Source of the DNA: Clavibacter sp. A6099
GTDB taxonomy: Bacteria; Actinomycetota; Actinomycetes; Actinomycetales; Microbacteriaceae
Assembly (NCBI RefSeq): GCF_021919125.1
Contig: NZ_CP083439.1
Coordinates: 1,984,001 to 2,048,000, forward strand
Length of the DNA stretch: 64,000 nucleotides
Reading direction: 5' to 3'
In this document: positions 1 to 7,067 of the stretch, piece by piece
Numbering within the stretch: position 1 is the first letter of the stretch
Layout of the letters: every line of letters begins with the position of its first letter
Notes under the pieces: model-generated
Seen by the model: the letters and a program-made list of their open reading frames with translations, nothing else
Told to the model about the DNA's origin: nothing
The model's database searches: none
Made by a program: the position numbers and the translations under genes

Positions 1-1829
1 GCCTGGTTCCACGCGAAGTCGAGGCGCATGTAGCCGGCCCGGTTGTAGGACCCGGACTGGTGCGCGTCCTGGCCGAGCACCTGACGGAGCGCTGCGTGGA
101 CGAGGTGCGTGCCCGAGTGCGCCTGGGTCGCGCCGCGGCGCCAGTCGGCGTCGACGACGGTCGTGGCCGCGTCGCCGACGCCCACCTCGCCCGAGCGCAC
201 CTGCACGCGGTGGCTGATGAGGCCCTTCACGGGCTTCTGCACGTCGAGCACCTCGAGGTCGAAGCCCTGGCCCACGATGCTGCCGGCGTCGGCCTCCTGG
301 CCGCCGGACTCGGCGTAGAGGCTCGTCTCGGGGAGGATGACCTCCGCGATGTCGCCGACGACCGCGTGGTCGACGCTGTGGCCGCCGACGATGAGCCCGA
401 GGATCGTCGTGCCGGTCTCGAGCTCGTCGTAGCCCGTGAAGCGGGTCTCGCCCGCGGCCCGGAACTCGCTGTAGACGGTGAGGTCGGCGAGGGCCGTCTT
501 CTTGCTCTTGGCGTCGGCCTTGGCCCGCGTGCGCTGCTCCAGCATCAGCCGGTCGAACGCCTCCCGGTCGACCGTGAGGCCGTTCTCCTCGGCCATCTCG
601 AGCGTGAGGTCGATGGGGAAGCCGAAGGTGTCGTGCAGGAGGAACGCGGTGTCGCCCGCGATCCGCTCGCCGCCCTTCGCCTTCGTGTCGCCGACGGCCA
701 CGTCGAGGATCGTCGTGCCCCCGGCGAGCGTGCGGAGGAAGGTCTCCTCCTCCGCGTATGCCAGGCGGGTGATGCGGTCGAAGTCGTCGGAGACCTCGGG
801 GTAGGCGGCCTTCATCGCGTCGCGCGACGCGGGGAACAGCTCGCCGAAGGTCGCGGTGTCCACGCCCATCAGGCGCATCGCGCGCACCGTGCGCCGCATG
901 AGGCGGCGGAGGATGTAGCCGCGTCCCTCGTTCGACGGCCGCACGCCGTCCGACATCAGCATGAGCGAGGAGCGAACGTGGTCGGCGACGATCCGCATGC
1001 GCACGTCGTCCTCGTGGTCGGCGCCGTAGCGACGGCCGGACAGCTCGGCCGCGCGGTCGAGCACGGGGCGCACCTGGTCGATCTCGTACATGTTCTCGAC
1101 GCCCTGCTTGAGGAACGCGACGCGCTCGAGGCCCATGCCGGTGTCGATGTTCCTCTTGGGCAGGTCGCCGAGGATCTCGAAGTCGCTCTTGCCCGTGCCC
1201 TCCCCGCGCAGGTACTGCATGAAGACGAGGTTCCAGATCTCCACGTAGCGGTCGTCGTCGGTGGCCGGGCCCCCGTCGGCGCCGTACGCGGGTCCGCGGT
1301 CGAAGAAGATCTCCGAGCAGGGTCCGGCCGGTCCGGGCTGGCCGGTGTGCCAGTAGTTGGTGTCGCGTCCGAGGCCCTGGATCCGCTCGTCCGGCAGGCC
1401 CGCGATGCGCTTCCACGCCTGCCTGGCCTCGTCGTCCTCGTGGTAGACGGTGACCCAGAGGTCGTCGGGCGAGAACCCGAGGCCGCCGTCGGCCTCGCTC
1501 GTCGTGAGCAGCTCCCACGCGTACGCGATGGCCTGCTCCTTGAAGTAGTCGCCGAAGGAGAAGTTGCCGTTCATCTGGAAGAAGGTGCCGTGGCGCGGCG
1601 TGCGGCCGACCTCCTCGATGTCGAGCGTGCGGATGCACTTCTGGACGCTCGTCGCGCGCGGGAAGGGCGCGGGCACGACGCCCGTGAGGTACGGCACGAA
1701 CGGCACCATGCCGGCCACCGTGAACAGCAGGGTCGGGTCGTCGCTCACGAGCGACGCGGACGGCACGACGGTGTGCCCCCGGTCGCCGAAGTACGTCAGC
1801 CAGGCGTTGCGGATGTCTGCGGTCTGCAT
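1..1829 (-). CDS. alaS: Alanyl-tRNA synthetase, partial (3' end beyond window)
   Basis: Charges tRNA-Ala with alanine in the cytoplasm. About 609 N-terminal codons are present; the reading frame runs off the left edge of the window. Translation from the ATG at 1829 begins MQTADIRNAWLTYFGDRGHT, a normal AlaRS start, followed by the class II catalytic core. The editing-domain motif H-x-x-x-H is visible as THLVHAALR close to the left edge. The start lies 5 nt after the stop of the small membrane-protein gene at 1835, so the two are probably cotranscribed downstream of rpsD. The ribosome-binding site is weak (GGGAAAG-like), which fits coupling to the upstream gene. The missing C-terminal part is a window effect, not a truncation. 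Confidence 0.97.
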   Translation of the reverse strand, partial: MQTADIRNAWLTYFGDRGHTVVPSASLVSDDPTLLFTVAGMVPFVPYLTGVVPAPFPRATSVQKCIRTLDIEEVGRTPRHGTFFQMNGNFSFGDYFKEQAIAYAWELLTTSEADGGLGFSPDDLWVTVYHEDDEARQAWKRIAGLPDERIQGLGRDTNYWHTGQPGPAGPCSEIFFDRGPAYGADGGPATDDDRYVEIWNLVFMQYLRGEGTGKSDFEILGDLPKRNIDTGMGLERVAFLKQGVENMYEIDQVRPVLDRAAELSGRRYGADHEDDVRMRIVADHVRSSLMLMSDGVRPSNEGRGYILRRLMRRTVRAMRLMGVDTATFGELFPASRDAMKAAYPEVSDDFDRITRLAYAEEETFLRTLAGGTTILDVAVGDTKAKGGERIAGDTAFLLHDTFGFPIDLTLEMAEENGLTVDREAFDRLMLEQRTRAKADAKSKKTALADLTVYSEFRAAGETRFTGYDELETGTTILGLIVGGHSVDHAVVGDIAEVILPETSLYAESGGQEADAGSIVGQGFDLEVLDVQKPVKGLISHRVQVRSGEVGVGDAATTVVDADWRRGATQAHSGTHLVHAALRQVLGQDAHQSGSYNRAGYMRLDFAWNQ

Positions 1830-1834
1830 GCGGT

Positions 1835-2056
1835 CTACTGCTTTCCCAGCTCGGTGATGGTGTCCTCGGCCTCGCCCACGGCGGAGCGCAGCTCGGCCTC
1901 GCGGCGGCGGTAGCCGTGCTCGACGGACTCGCCGAACCGGCGGGCCCGGGCGTCGACGTCCTGGAACAGGCGGTGCCCGGCGGGGGTGCGGTCGACCACG
2001 TGGGCGACCGCGAAGCCGATGACGACCCCCACGACGATGAGGACGAGGTTCTTCAT
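1835..2056 (-). CDS. Small single-pass membrane protein between rpsD and alaS
   Basis: A 73-residue protein of unknown function. Residues 1-20 form an N-terminal membrane segment (MKNLVLIVVGVVIGFAVAHV); the rest is charged and likely helical. A clear Shine-Dalgarno (AAGGGGAG) lies 3-8 nt before the ATG. Other actinobacteria carry small DUF948/DUF6167-type proteins in the same rpsD-alaS interval, so this is a positional counterpart, although I cannot show homology from sequence alone. Five nucleotides separate it from alaS. Confidence 0.8.
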   Translation of the reverse strand: MKNLVLIVVGVVIGFAVAHVVDRTPAGHRLFQDVDARARRFGESVEHGYRRREAELRSAVGEAEDTITELGKQ

Positions 2057-2186
2057 GCTGCTCCCCTTCCGGGAGGTGACGCGACGGGCTGGCGGCCTTC
2101 GGGGCCGAGGGCGATCCTACCGGCCGGGCCCCGCGCCGCCCGGGCCGGGTCGGGTCGTCGCGGCCGCAGGGCCGCCCGGATACGAC

Positions 2187-2222
2187 GCGAGGCGGGCCGC
2201 CCGGATGGGCGACCCGCCTCGC
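2187..2222 (-). terminator. Hairpin terminator after rpsD
   Basis: A perfect 10-bp GC-rich stem (GCGAGGCGGG against CCCGCCTCGC) with an inner GCCC/GGGC pairing sits 20 nt past the rpsD stop codon. There is no T-tract on the minus strand, as is common for actinobacterial terminators. It separates rpsD from the alaS unit at least partly. Confidence 0.65.
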
Positions 2223-2241
2223 GGACGGTGGTGCGGTGGGG

Positions 2242-2871
2242 CTAGCGGGCCGCGTAGTACTCGACGACCAGCTGGACCTCGCAGGTCACGGGGACCTCGG
2301 CGCGCTTCGGCAGGCGCACGAGGCGGGCCTGGAGCTTGTCGAGCTCGACCTCGAGGTACGAGGGGAGCTTCGGCAGCACGTCGGCGTGACCGCCGGCGGC
2401 GGCGACCTGGAAGGGCTCGGTGCCCTCGGAGCGCGGCTTGACGTGGATCATCTGGCCGGCCTTCACGCGGAAGGAGGGACGGTCGACGATCTTGCCGTCG
2501 ACCATGATGTGGCGGTGCACGACGAGCTGGCGGGCCTGCGCCGTGGTGCGCGCGAGGCCGGAGCGGACGACGAGCGCGTCGAGGCGCTGCTCGAGGATCT
2601 CGACGAGGTTCTCACCGGTCAGGCCCTGCGTGCGACGCGCCTCCTGGAAGGCGATCTTGAGCTGGGCCTCGCGGATGCCGTACTGGGCGCGCAGACGCTG
2701 CTTCTCGCGGAGGCGGACGGCGTAGTCGCTGTCCTGCTTGCGCTTGGACCGGCCGTGCTCGCCCGGCGCGTAGGGGCGCTTCTCGAGGTACTTGGCCGCC
2801 TTCGGCGTGAGCGGGATGCCCAGCGCGCGGGAGAGGCGGGTCTTGCTGCGGGTGCGTGACTTGGTGGACAC
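2242..2871 (-). CDS. rpsD: 30S ribosomal protein S4
   Basis: A primary 16S rRNA-binding protein of the small subunit. It has 209 residues, the normal length. The N-terminal S4 domain is followed by the S4 RNA-binding fold around residues 95-155 (RLDALVVRSGLARTTAQARQ). The zinc-binding cysteines of the C+ form are absent, so this is the C- type common in actinobacteria. It starts with GTG at 2871, preceded by AAGGA at 5-6 nt. It stands alone between rarA and the alaS unit, and a hairpin terminator follows. Confidence 0.98.
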   Translation of the reverse strand: MSTKSRTRSKTRLSRALGIPLTPKAAKYLEKRPYAPGEHGRSKRKQDSDYAVRLREKQRLRAQYGIREAQLKIAFQEARRTQGLTGENLVEILEQRLDALVVRSGLARTTAQARQLVVHRHIMVDGKIVDRPSFRVKAGQMIHVKPRSEGTEPFQVAAAGGHADVLPKLPSYLEVELDKLQARLVRLPKRAEVPVTCEVQLVVEYYAAR

Positions 2872-3119
2872 GTTTTCCTTCCAGGGAGAAAGTCTCTGAC
2901 TACGGATGATGCAGGGCGTCCGCGCACACGCATGGGCGCGCGACGATCGATCCCGCTGATGCGGGTCCTGCGGAAGTAGAGGGATTCGCCACGGGTCGTC
3001 CGGCTACAGGACGTGTCCCTTGGATCTGGATGTCGACGCAGCCGCACGCGACACCCCATCTAGGCGTCAGCAAGCGTAGCACGCGATCGGTGCGATCCCG
3101 GGGATGGGCCGCGGCGGGA

Positions 3120-4538
3120 TCAGCCCCCGCGGACGATGCGGCGCAGCTTCTCGAGCCGGGCCGAGAGGTCGCGCTCGTACCCGTGCTGCGTGGGCGAGTA
3201 GTAGGTGCGGCCGACGAGCTCGTCCGGGAGGTACTGCTGCGTCACGACGCCGATGTCCGCGTCATGGGGATAGCGGTAGCCCTTGCCGTGGCCGAGTCGC
3301 TTCGCGCCCGGGTAGTGCGCGTCGCGGAGGTGGAGGGGCACGCGGCCGAAGGCGCCCGCGCGCACGTCCGCGATGGCCTGGTCGATGCCGAGGTAGGAGG
3401 CGTTCGACTTGGGCGCGGTCGCGAGGTGCACGACCGCCTGCGCCAGCGGGATCCGCCCCTCCGGCATGCCGATGAGCTGCACCGCGTCGGCGGCCGCGAC
3501 CGCGACCACGAGCGCCTGCGGGTCGGCGAGCCCGATGTCCTCCGAGGCGGAGACGATGATCCGCCGGGCGATGAAGCGCGGGTCCTCCCCCGCCTCGATC
3601 ATCCGCGCCAGGTAGTGCAGCGCGGCGTCGACGTCGGACCCGCGGATCGACTTGATGAAGGCGCTGATGACGTCGTAGTGCTCGTCGCCGTTGCGGTCGT
3701 AGCGGAGCAGGGCCCGGTCGACCGCGAGCGCCACCTGCTCCGTGGAGATCGTCACGGGCGCGGGATCCTCGGCGGGCCCGTGGTCGACGCCGTCTGGGTC
3801 GTCGTCCTCGTCGTCGTCCTCCTGCCCGTCGGCCGCCGCGCGCGCCTTGCCCGACGCGTCCGCCTGCGCCGAGACGGCTGCCGCCTCGAGCGCCGTCAGC
3901 GCGCGCCGGGCGTCGCCGGACGCGAGCCGGATGATCATGGCCCGCGCGTCGTCGTCGAGCGCGAACCGTCCGCCGAGGCCCCGGTCGTCGGCGACGGCGC
4001 GGTCCACGAGCACGCCGAGGTCGTCGTCGTCGAGCTGCTCCAGCGTCAGCAGGAGGCTCCGGGAGAGGAGCGGCGAGATGACGGAGAAGGACGGGTTCTC
4101 GGTGGTGGCCGCGATGAGGATCACCCACCCGTTCTCCACGCCCGGCAGCAGCGCGTCCTGCTGGGCCTTGGTGAAGCGGTGGATCTCGTCGAGGAAGAGC
4201 ACGGTCGAGACGCCGAAGAGGTCGCGGTCGCTGAGCGCCTTCTCCATCACCTGCCGCACGTCGCGGACGCCGGCGGTCACGGCCGAGAGCTCGACGAAGC
4301 GGCGGCTGGATCCGTGCGCGATGGCCTGCGCGAGCGTCGTCTTGCCCGTACCGGGCGGGCCCCACAGGATGATCGAGACCGAGCCCTGCTCCCCGGCCAC
4401 GTCCGACGCCAGGCTCACGAGGGGCGAGCCCGGGGCCAGGAGGTGACGCTGGCCGGTGACCTCGTCGAGGCTGCGGGGACGCATCCGGACGGCCAGGGGC
4501 GTCGCCCCCGAACGGAGGCCCGGTCGCGTGTCGGTCAT
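3120..4538 (-). CDS. rarA: Replication-associated recombination protein A (RarA/MgsA AAA+ ATPase)
   Basis: A clamp-loader-like AAA+ ATPase that acts at stalled replication forks. Its 472 residues carry Walker A GPPGTGKT at 60-67, Walker B FLDEIH at 115-120, sensor 1 AATTENPSF near 144-152, and the C-terminal tetramerisation region with SASEDIG and YPHD motifs typical of RarA/WRNIP1. Residues about 228-261 form a low-complexity acidic insertion ([11 protein letters not shown]). The ATG at 4538 has no Shine-Dalgarno but has a TACCAT box 7 nt upstream (4546-4551), so the message may be leaderless. It is divergent from the small gene at 4611. Confidence 0.96.
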   Translation of the reverse strand: MTDTRPGLRSGATPLAVRMRPRSLDEVTGQRHLLAPGSPLVSLASDVAGEQGSVSIILWGPPGTGKTTLAQAIAHGSSRRFVELSAVTAGVRDVRQVMEKALSDRDLFGVSTVLFLDEIHRFTKAQQDALLPGVENGWVILIAATTENPSFSVISPLLSRSLLLTLEQLDDDDLGVLVDRAVADDRGLGGRFALDDDARAMIIRLASGDARRALTALEAAAVSAQADASGKARAAADGQEDDDEDDDPDGVDHGPAEDPAPVTISTEQVALAVDRALLRYDRNGDEHYDVISAFIKSIRGSDVDAALHYLARMIEAGEDPRFIARRIIVSASEDIGLADPQALVVAVAAADAVQLIGMPEGRIPLAQAVVHLATAPKSNASYLGIDQAIADVRAGAFGRVPLHLRDAHYPGAKRLGHGKGYRYPHDADIGVVTQQYLPDELVGRTYYSPTQHGYERDLSARLEKLRRIVRGG

Positions 4539-4610
4539 GGTCTCGATGGTAGGCGCGACCGGCTATGGTTCCCGTACCGCCGCCTCGGGCGGGACCGACC
4601 GGAGGACGCC

Positions 4611-4922
4611 GTGGCCCCCAGGAACGACCGCGCAGCCCGCGAGGCGCAGGCCCGGCTCCGCCGCTACGCGGCCCGCCAGGAGCTCCACGCCCGCGCCGTC
4701 CGACGCCGCCGTCGCGACGACCTGGCCGCGGTCGTCGCCGTGGTCCTCGTCGCCGCGCTCGCGATCGGCGCGCAGCTCGCGTACGAGGCGGGCCCCGGCG
4801 CTCCGGCGCCCGTCCCGACCTCCTCCACCCCCGCGTCCCCCGACGCCCCCGCGCGCACGACGCCGGACGTCACGCCGCCCGCTGACACCACCCCCGCGCC
4901 CGAGGCGACCCCGACGCCCTGA
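4611..4922 (+). CDS. Small Pro/Thr-rich single-pass membrane protein
   Basis: A 103-residue protein starting with GTG at 4611, chosen because GGAGGA sits 4 nt upstream. Residues 1-36 are very basic (RRYAARQELHARAVRRRRR); residues 38-57 form one hydrophobic helix (LAAVVAVVLVAALAIGAQLA). The remaining 40 or so residues are almost only Pro, Ala, Thr, Ser, Asp and Glu, and by the positive-inside rule lie outside the cell. I do not recognise a named domain. Similar short proteins occur beside DUF349 genes in related genera, as I recall. The function is unknown. Confidence 0.75.
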   Translation: MAPRNDRAAREAQARLRRYAARQELHARAVRRRRRDDLAAVVAVVLVAALAIGAQLAYEAGPGAPAPVPTSSTPASPDAPARTTPDVTPPADTTPAPEATPTP

Positions 4923-5070
4923 GCCGCCGATCCGGCCGACGGGTCCTCACGAGCGTCTGCGAGCCGAGGCCGATCGGCGCCGAGCCCGCGCAGGCCCGCC
5001 CCGCCCTGGGGCATGATCGACAGGTCGGCCAGCGCCCGCCCCGGGAGGATCCCCCGCGGAGGGCGTGCTC

Positions 5071-5076
5071 TAGGCT
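5071..5076 (+). promoter_or_regulatory. Putative -10 element upstream of the DUF349 gene
   Basis: TAGGCT, a form seen repeatedly as a -10 element in this window, lies 54 nt upstream of the chosen GTG start. No clear -35 hexamer is visible, so the assignment rests on the -10 alone. Confidence 0.35.
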
Positions 5077-5129
5077 GACGTGCACGTCTCCGCACCGGTC
5101 CGGCCGGTCCTACGAACAAGGTGAAATCC

Positions 5130-6362
5130 GTGGCTGACAACGATCAGACCCCCTGGGGCCGCGTCGACGAGACGGGCACCGTCTTCCTGCGCGAGGGCGA
5201 CGGCGAACGCGCCGTCGGCCAGTACCCCGACGGGACCCCCGAGGAGGCGCTGGCCTACTTCCAGCGCAAGTTCACGGACCTCGCCGGGCAGGTCACGCTG
5301 CTGGAGCAGCGCGCCAAGCGCGGTGCCCCCGCCACCGACGTCTCCAAGGCGGTCGCGCACCTCATCGAGGCCGTGGACGGCGCGAACGCCGTCGGCGACC
5401 TCGCCGCGCTCCGCACGCGTCTCGACGTCCTCGCCGCCACCGTCGGCGAGCTCACCGAGAAGCAGGGCGAGGAGCAGCGCCAGGTGGTGCAGGGCGCCAT
5501 CGCCGAGCGCACCGCCATCGTGGAGGAGACCGAGCGCCTCGCGAGCCAGGACTTCTCGAAGGTCCAGTGGAAGCAGCTGACGGCCGAGGTCGACGCGCTG
5601 TTCGGCCGGTGGCAGCAGCACCAGCAGACGGGGCCCCGGCTCCCGAAGAACGACGCCAACGAGCTCTGGAAGCGCTTCCGCACCGCTCGCTCCACCATCG
5701 ACACCGAGCGCAAGGCCTTCTTCGCCGAGCTCGACAACGCCCACAAGGACGCCCGCTCGAAGAAGCAGGCCATCGTCGAGCAGGCACGCGCCCTCGAGCC
5801 GCAGGGCGTCGGCGGCATCCCCGCCTACCGTCGCCTCCTCGACGAGTGGAAGCTCGCCGGACGCGCGGGCAAGCGCTACGACGACGCCCTGTGGGCGCAG
5901 TTCAAGGCGGCGGGCGACGTGCTCTACGGCGCCAAGGCCGAGGTCGACGCGGCGGACGACGAGGAGCAGCAGGCCAACCTCCAGGCCAAGCTCGCACTCC
6001 TCGACGAGGCCGAGCCCATCCTCCAGATCACGGAGCGCACGGCCGCACGTGACAAGCTCACCGCCGTCCAGCTGCGCTGGGACGCGATCGGTCGCGTGCC
6101 GCGGGACAGCGTCAAGACCGTCGAGGATCGCCTGCGCAAGGTGGAGACGCACGTGCGCACCCTGGACGAGGAGTTCTGGCGCAAGAACAACCCGGAGACG
6201 AAGGCGCGCTCCGAGGGGCTCGCCTCGCAGCTCGGCGCCGCCATCGACAAGCTGCAGCGCGAGCTCGACGCGGCCAAGGCCGACGGCGACGCGCGACGCA
6301 TCAAGGACGCCGAGGAGGCCCTCGCCGCCCGCCGAGTGTGGCTGGACGCTCTCGGCTCCTAG
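5130..6362 (+). CDS. DUF349 domain-containing protein
   Basis: A 410-residue, highly charged, helical cytoplasmic protein made of repeated DUF349 modules with recurring W-x-x-F/K patterns (ELWKRFRTARSTID, DEWKLAGRAGKRYDDALW, LRWDAIGRVPRD). The family has no settled biochemical role. I prefer GTG at 5130 because AAGGTG lies 5 nt upstream; an in-frame GTG at 5121 would add three residues. It is transcribed alone and ends in a very strong hairpin terminator. The C-terminal half (about 290-410) is predicted coiled coil by its heptad-like Leu/Ala pattern. Confidence 0.9.
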   Translation: MADNDQTPWGRVDETGTVFLREGDGERAVGQYPDGTPEEALAYFQRKFTDLAGQVTLLEQRAKRGAPATDVSKAVAHLIEAVDGANAVGDLAALRTRLDVLAATVGELTEKQGEEQRQVVQGAIAERTAIVEETERLASQDFSKVQWKQLTAEVDALFGRWQQHQQTGPRLPKNDANELWKRFRTARSTIDTERKAFFAELDNAHKDARSKKQAIVEQARALEPQGVGGIPAYRRLLDEWKLAGRAGKRYDDALWAQFKAAGDVLYGAKAEVDAADDEEQQANLQAKLALLDEAEPILQITERTAARDKLTAVQLRWDAIGRVPRDSVKTVEDRLRKVETHVRTLDEEFWRKNNPETKARSEGLASQLGAAIDKLQRELDAAKADGDARRIKDAEEALAARRVWLDALGS

Positions 6363-6381
6363 CCCGCCCCCTCCGCAGCGC

Positions 6382-6423
6382 GGCGACGGCCCGGGATCCT
6401 CCACAGGATCCCGGGCCGTCGCC
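6382..6423 (+). terminator. Strong hairpin terminator after the DUF349 gene
   Basis: A perfect inverted repeat of about 19 bp with a 4-nt loop (CCAC at 6401-6404), centred 40 nt after the stop. The arms run CGACGGCCCGGGATCCT and its complement. There is no T-tract. Confidence 0.8.
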
Positions 6424-6455
6424 CGTCGCCCCGTGCCCGATGGCATGGTGCGCCC

Positions 6456-7067
6456 ATGTCACCCCGACTCGCCCCCGTCCTGTCCGTCCTCGACCTCCCG
6501 CTCGCCGAGCTCTGCTCCGCCCGCCTCGACGGCGAGGTGTACGAGGTCGACGCCTGCTACTCCCCCGTCGACGAGCTGGCCTCGCCCTGGCTCCGCGCCG
6601 CGGCGCTCGCCGCGCAGGTCCCCTCGCGGCTGATCGCCGAGCGGTCGACGGCGGCCTGGGTGCACGGCGCCGTCCGCACCCCGCCGCGCACGCACGAGTA
6701 CTGCGTCGACAGCGTCGCGCGCTGCCATCCGCCGGCGCTCCGCAACGTGCGCATCCGCGAGGTCGTGCTCGACGAGCGTGACACCGTCGTGCTGGCCGGC
6801 CTCCGCGTGACCACGCCCCTGCGGACGCTGTGCGACATCGCGCGCACGGTCGCCGACTTCTCCCCGACCCACGAGGCCGCGTGCCTCGGGCTGCTCGCGC
6901 TGCCCGGGGTGACGGACGCGGCAGCCCGGGAGCACCTGGCCGCGTCGGGCGCCCTCCCCGACAAGCGCCGTGCGCTGGCCCGTCTCGATGCGCTGGGCAG
7001 CCACGCGGCAGCCGCCTCTGCCCACGCGGGGAGCGGGCAGGAGACAGACCCCGTCAGCCGCCGTTGA
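6456..7067 (+). CDS. AbiEi-antitoxin-like domain protein without an endonuclease domain
   Basis: A 203-residue protein. The pattern SRLIAERSTAAWVHGA followed by a DTVVLAGLRVTTPLRTLCDIAR segment matches the N-terminal half of a large actinobacterial family annotated as type IV toxin-antitoxin AbiEi antitoxin-like, usually with a C-terminal DUF559/Vsr-like nuclease. Here that nuclease part is missing and the tail is Ala-rich. No AbiEii-like toxin gene is adjacent. The ATG at 6456 has no Shine-Dalgarno but has CATGGT 6 nt upstream (6444-6449), which suggests leaderless expression. The last 14 nt overlap the end of rel, which is transcribed toward it. Confidence 0.7.
   Translation: MSPRLAPVLSVLDLPLAELCSARLDGEVYEVDACYSPVDELASPWLRAAALAAQVPSRLIAERSTAAWVHGAVRTPPRTHEYCVDSVARCHPPALRNVRIREVVLDERDTVVLAGLRVTTPLRTLCDIARTVADFSPTHEAACLGLLALPGVTDAAAREHLAASGALPDKRRALARLDALGSHAAAASAHAGSGQETDPVSRR

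Noticed and set aside
6456-7067. A complete toxin-antitoxin or defence system beside rel
   Set aside because: There is only one antitoxin-like protein; the neighbours are rel and a DUF349 gene, so no second component supports a system.
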